DNA from: Myxococcus qinghaiensis
Lineage (GTDB): Bacteria; Myxococcota; Myxococcia; Myxococcales; Myxococcaceae
DNA length: 64,000 nt
Assembly: GCF_024198215.1 (NCBI RefSeq)
Contig: NZ_JAKCFA010000003.1
Span: 186,001-250,000, forward strand
Direction of reading: 5' to 3'
In this document: positions 61,877-64,000 of the stretch, piece after piece
Layout of the letters: each line of letters opens with the position of its first letter
How positions within the stretch are numbered: position 1 is the first letter of the stretch
The notes under the pieces: generated by a model
Databases searched by the model: none
What the model was told of the DNA's origin: nothing
Seen by the model: the letters and a program-made list of their open reading frames with translations, nothing else
Position numbers and translations under genes: made by a program

Positions 61877-61999
61877 ACGAAATGGACTCGTGGGGGACTG
61901 CGTGCACGGCAAGGACTGCCATGCGCGCCCCGCGGACACGGGGTGGACTGCATAGAACAACTGATGGCGAAAACACCATCATCGTTCCGTCATGGAATG

Positions 62000-63550
62000 T
62001 CACACAGCGGCGGCGACGTGCTGGCTCCCCCAGTGGGCGATGCCGAGGATGGACTCCATGGGATTGACGCCCAGTGCGGTGGGAAAGACGGAGCCGTCCA
62101 CGACGAAGAGGTTGTCCGTGTCCCAATAGCGCAGCGTGCTGTCCACCACGCTCGTCTCGGGACTGCCGCCCATGGCGCACCCGCCCATCTGGTGCGCGCT
62201 GAGGACGGAGAGCTGGAGCGGGCCATAGGGCGCGTCGTCCAGCAGGGAGAGGTCCTTCTCGCTTCGCATGACCACGGGCCGCGAGTGCGGGCTCGACACC
62301 TGCTCCGCGCCAGCGGCGAACTGGATGCGCGCGGACACCTTGAGGGCCTCGCGGAATGCCTCCCAGTGAAAGTCGTTGAGCGGGTAGTCGACCTTGAAGC
62401 GCGAGTATTCGCGCTCGCCGCGCAGGGCCACCGTGCCGCCTTCGTCCCCGGGGTGCACGCCATCCAGACAGATGGAGATGAGGGCATTGGCATACGGCAG
62501 CCGCGCCATCTGGTCCTGGTGCGCCGGGCCCAGGCCGGTCAGCGCCAGCGAGTTGAGGATGGGCAAGAGCGGAGGCACCTCCAACAGCCACCCCAGCCTG
62601 CCCTCCCCCCGGTTGATGAACTGCCGCGAGTACACGCTGATGGGCGCGCCGCGGTAGGCCTCCACCGGCTCCTGGAAGCGGGCGTTGGAGACGACCACGG
62701 GGTGAAGGAAGAGGCGCTTGCCCACCCGGCCCCGTCCGGTGAGTCCGCTGCGCAAGAGCAGGCCCGGCGAGTTGATGGCTCCGCCACACACGGCCGTCAC
62801 CTTCGCCTTCACCGTGAGCCGCTTGCCGGTGGGCTGGTTCGTGCCCGGGTTCAACACGTCCGCGTGGACCGCCACCACGCGCCCGCCCTGGGTCTCCAGC
62901 TTCCGGGCGCTGACGTTGGCGAACAGCCGCATCCCCTGCTCCACCGCCTCGGGAATCAGCGTCACCAGCAGGGACTGCTTGGCGTTGGTGGGACAGCCCA
63001 GGCCACACGTGCCCAGCGCCGCGCACGAGCGCACGTTGCGCTTCACCGTGCCCCGGCTGTAGCCCAGCGCACCCAGTCCCTCCCACAGAATCCGGTTGTT
63101 GCGATTGGACTGCTCCAGCGGCCACTCGCGGATGTTCAGCCGCTCCTCCAGCCAATCCCAGTGCGGCGCGAGCGTGGTGGCGTCCAACCCCTTCACGCCG
63201 TGCGTGTCACGCCAGCGCTCCAGGATTTCCGGCGGCGTGCGGAAGCAGGCACACCAGTTGATGGCGGTGCCACCGCCCACGGTGCGGCCCTGGAAGATGC
63301 CGATGGACAGGTCATCCGTCGCCCGGTTGCCGGCCTCCTGGTAGAAGGTCGAGTACGCCTTCGCCTCGTTCAAATCGAAGTCGCGACGGGTGTGGTAGCC
63401 GCCCTCCTCCAGCATCACCACGTCCAGCCCGCGCTTCGCCAGCTCCAGCCCGAGCACTCCGCCGCCCGCGCCGCTGCCCACCACGCAGACGTCACACGTG
63501 AGGGTCTGGTCCTCGGTCAGCTCGTCTCCCGTCCGGATGCGACCGCTCAT
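62000..63550 (-). CDS. GMC-family flavin oxidoreductase (large subunit)
   Basis: The product is 516 residues. The FAD-binding N terminus is C-D-V-C-V-V-G-S-G-A-G-G-G (25-31), with R-T-V-G-G-G-T-A-I-N-W and the C-terminal S-A-H-Q-M-G-G-C-A-M-G and N-P-M-E-S-I motifs; a His in the former segment would be the catalytic base region. A C-A-A-L-G-T-C-G-L-G-C cluster is present, as in many bacterial GMC enzymes of the gluconate/alcohol dehydrogenase type. The start overlaps the stop of the next gene (ATGA, 63547-63550), so the two are co-translated. It oxidises an alcohol, sugar or sterol side chain; the substrate is unknown. Confidence 0.9.
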   Translation of the reverse strand: MSGRIRTGDELTEDQTLTCDVCVVGSGAGGGVLGLELAKRGLDVVMLEEGGYHTRRDFDLNEAKAYSTFYQEAGNRATDDLSIGIFQGRTVGGGTAINWCACFRTPPEILERWRDTHGVKGLDATTLAPHWDWLEERLNIREWPLEQSNRNNRILWEGLGALGYSRGTVKRNVRSCAALGTCGLGCPTNAKQSLLVTLIPEAVEQGMRLFANVSARKLETQGGRVVAVHADVLNPGTNQPTGKRLTVKAKVTAVCGGAINSPGLLLRSGLTGRGRVGKRLFLHPVVVSNARFQEPVEAYRGAPISVYSRQFINRGEGRLGWLLEVPPLLPILNSLALTGLGPAHQDQMARLPYANALISICLDGVHPGDEGGTVALRGEREYSRFKVDYPLNDFHWEAFREALKVSARIQFAAGAEQVSSPHSRPVVMRSEKDLSLLDDAPYGPLQLSVLSAHQMGGCAMGGSPETSVVDSTLRYWDTDNLFVVDGSVFPTALGVNPMESILGIAHWGSQHVAAAV

Positions 63551-64000
63551 GGCGTGGACCCTCCGGTGCCCGCGAAGGAGCCATCCGCGGGGCCCCTCCA
63601 GACGGGCGCGTCCGCGACATGGAAGCCCTGCGGCGCCACGTAGCCCGTGGCCGCGATGGCCGCCGGATGTGAGTAATACGCGGCATGGGCCAGTGAGCGC
63701 AGCGCATGAAAGGCGCCGCGACGGAACACCAGCCGCGACGTCCGCCAGTCCTCCAGCGCGGCGTCCTGCGCCTCGGGGGACAGCCGCGAGAAGGGCGTGA
63801 CGCGGCCCGAGAACAACAGCCCCGCCAGCGCGTTGTCGAAGATTCCCAGCACGGTCCGGACCTCCTGCGCGACCAGCGGGTCTCCGCGCGCGAGCACCTG
63901 GTCCGCCAGCAAGGCCACGCGCGCGGTGTCCGCGTCCGGCCAGCCCTCGCGAGGCGGGAAGGCCCGGCGGGCGATGGCCTGGAACGTGGCGTACTCGCGA
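63547..64000 (-). CDS. Partial gluconate-2-dehydrogenase subunit-3-like protein
   Basis: The frame is open to the right edge of the window, so the N terminus is missing; about 150 residues are seen. A-R-R-A-F-P-P and helices around V-L-G-I-F-D-N-A-L-A-G-L-L-F fit the Gluconate_2-dh3 family, small subunits (often Tat-exported) encoded before GMC enzymes. The 4-nt overlap with the GMC gene supports a complex. Whether a Tat signal is present cannot be seen here. Confidence 0.75.
   Translation of the reverse strand, partial: REYATFQAIARRAFPPREGWPDADTARVALLADQVLARGDPLVAQEVRTVLGIFDNALAGLLFSGRVTPFSRLSPEAQDAALEDWRTSRLVFRRGAFHALRSLAHAAYYSHPAAIAATGYVAPQGFHVADAPVWRGPADGSFAGTGGSTP

Overview
This 64 kb window is very GC-rich, with strong third-position GC bias that creates long false antisense frames. 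Its gene content points to a predatory, social myxobacterium, most likely suborder Cystobacterineae (Myxococcus, Corallococcus or relatives). Supporting traits are paired DUF1592/DUF1552 proteins, many lipoproteins and outer-membrane barrels, secreted chitinase, glucanase, peptidases and nuclease, a KPN_02809-type metallopeptidase, and large myxobacterial-style hypothetical proteins. The assignment is inferred from gene content; no rRNA or housekeeping marker is present.

Layout. 1-3.4 kb: end of a giant secreted repeat protein, then tRNA-Val and tRNA-Asp with a strong terminator. 3.7-7.4 kb (minus): DUF1592/DUF1588 cytochrome-like lipoprotein and a Tat-exported DUF1552 protein. 7.7-10.4 kb: a 904-residue unknown. 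10.5-11.6 kb: a TetR regulator facing the stump of a flavin monooxygenase, with related palindromes upstream of both. 11.8-18.7 kb: a zinc-binding protein, two outer-membrane barrels, two exported alpha/beta hydrolases and an NmrA-type protein. 18.9-29.3 kb (minus): an Old Yellow Enzyme and, upstream of it, a compact three-gene lipid synthase locus.

The lipid synthase locus (20236-29345) is the most interesting region. Gene 1 carries two PUFA-type ACPs fused to a FabL-like reductase. Gene 2 encodes a 2155-residue iterative synthase with the order hot-dog thioesterase, AT, KS, KS-like chain-length factor, KR, DH and no ACP of its own. Gene 3 is a three-histidine-box membrane desaturase. The spacings are 24 and 26 bp, so the genes are probably one transcript. 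The inferred job is to build, release and desaturate an unusual fatty acid or polyene. The arrangement matches neither Pfa PUFA synthases nor HglE or enediyne PKSs as I know them.

29.8-40 kb: a YciI-like protein, GH18 chitinase, SWIM-SNF2 ATPase, two tandem paralogous membrane proteins, a class II UvrA and a GH128 glucanase lipoprotein. 40.2-46 kb: a DRGHM nuclease, a GGCT-like protein, an M28 peptidase with a proline-rich repeat linker, a methyltransferase/GFA pair and a LysE exporter. 46.2-53 kb: secreted or membrane proteins of mostly unknown role. 53.2-64 kb: a VIT/DUF2135 lipoprotein, a zinc metallopeptidase, a two-half M16 peptidase lipoprotein and a GMC oxidoreductase with the start of its small subunit, cut by the window edge.

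Convergent pairs are commonly separated by clear hairpins, which supports the gene boundaries chosen.
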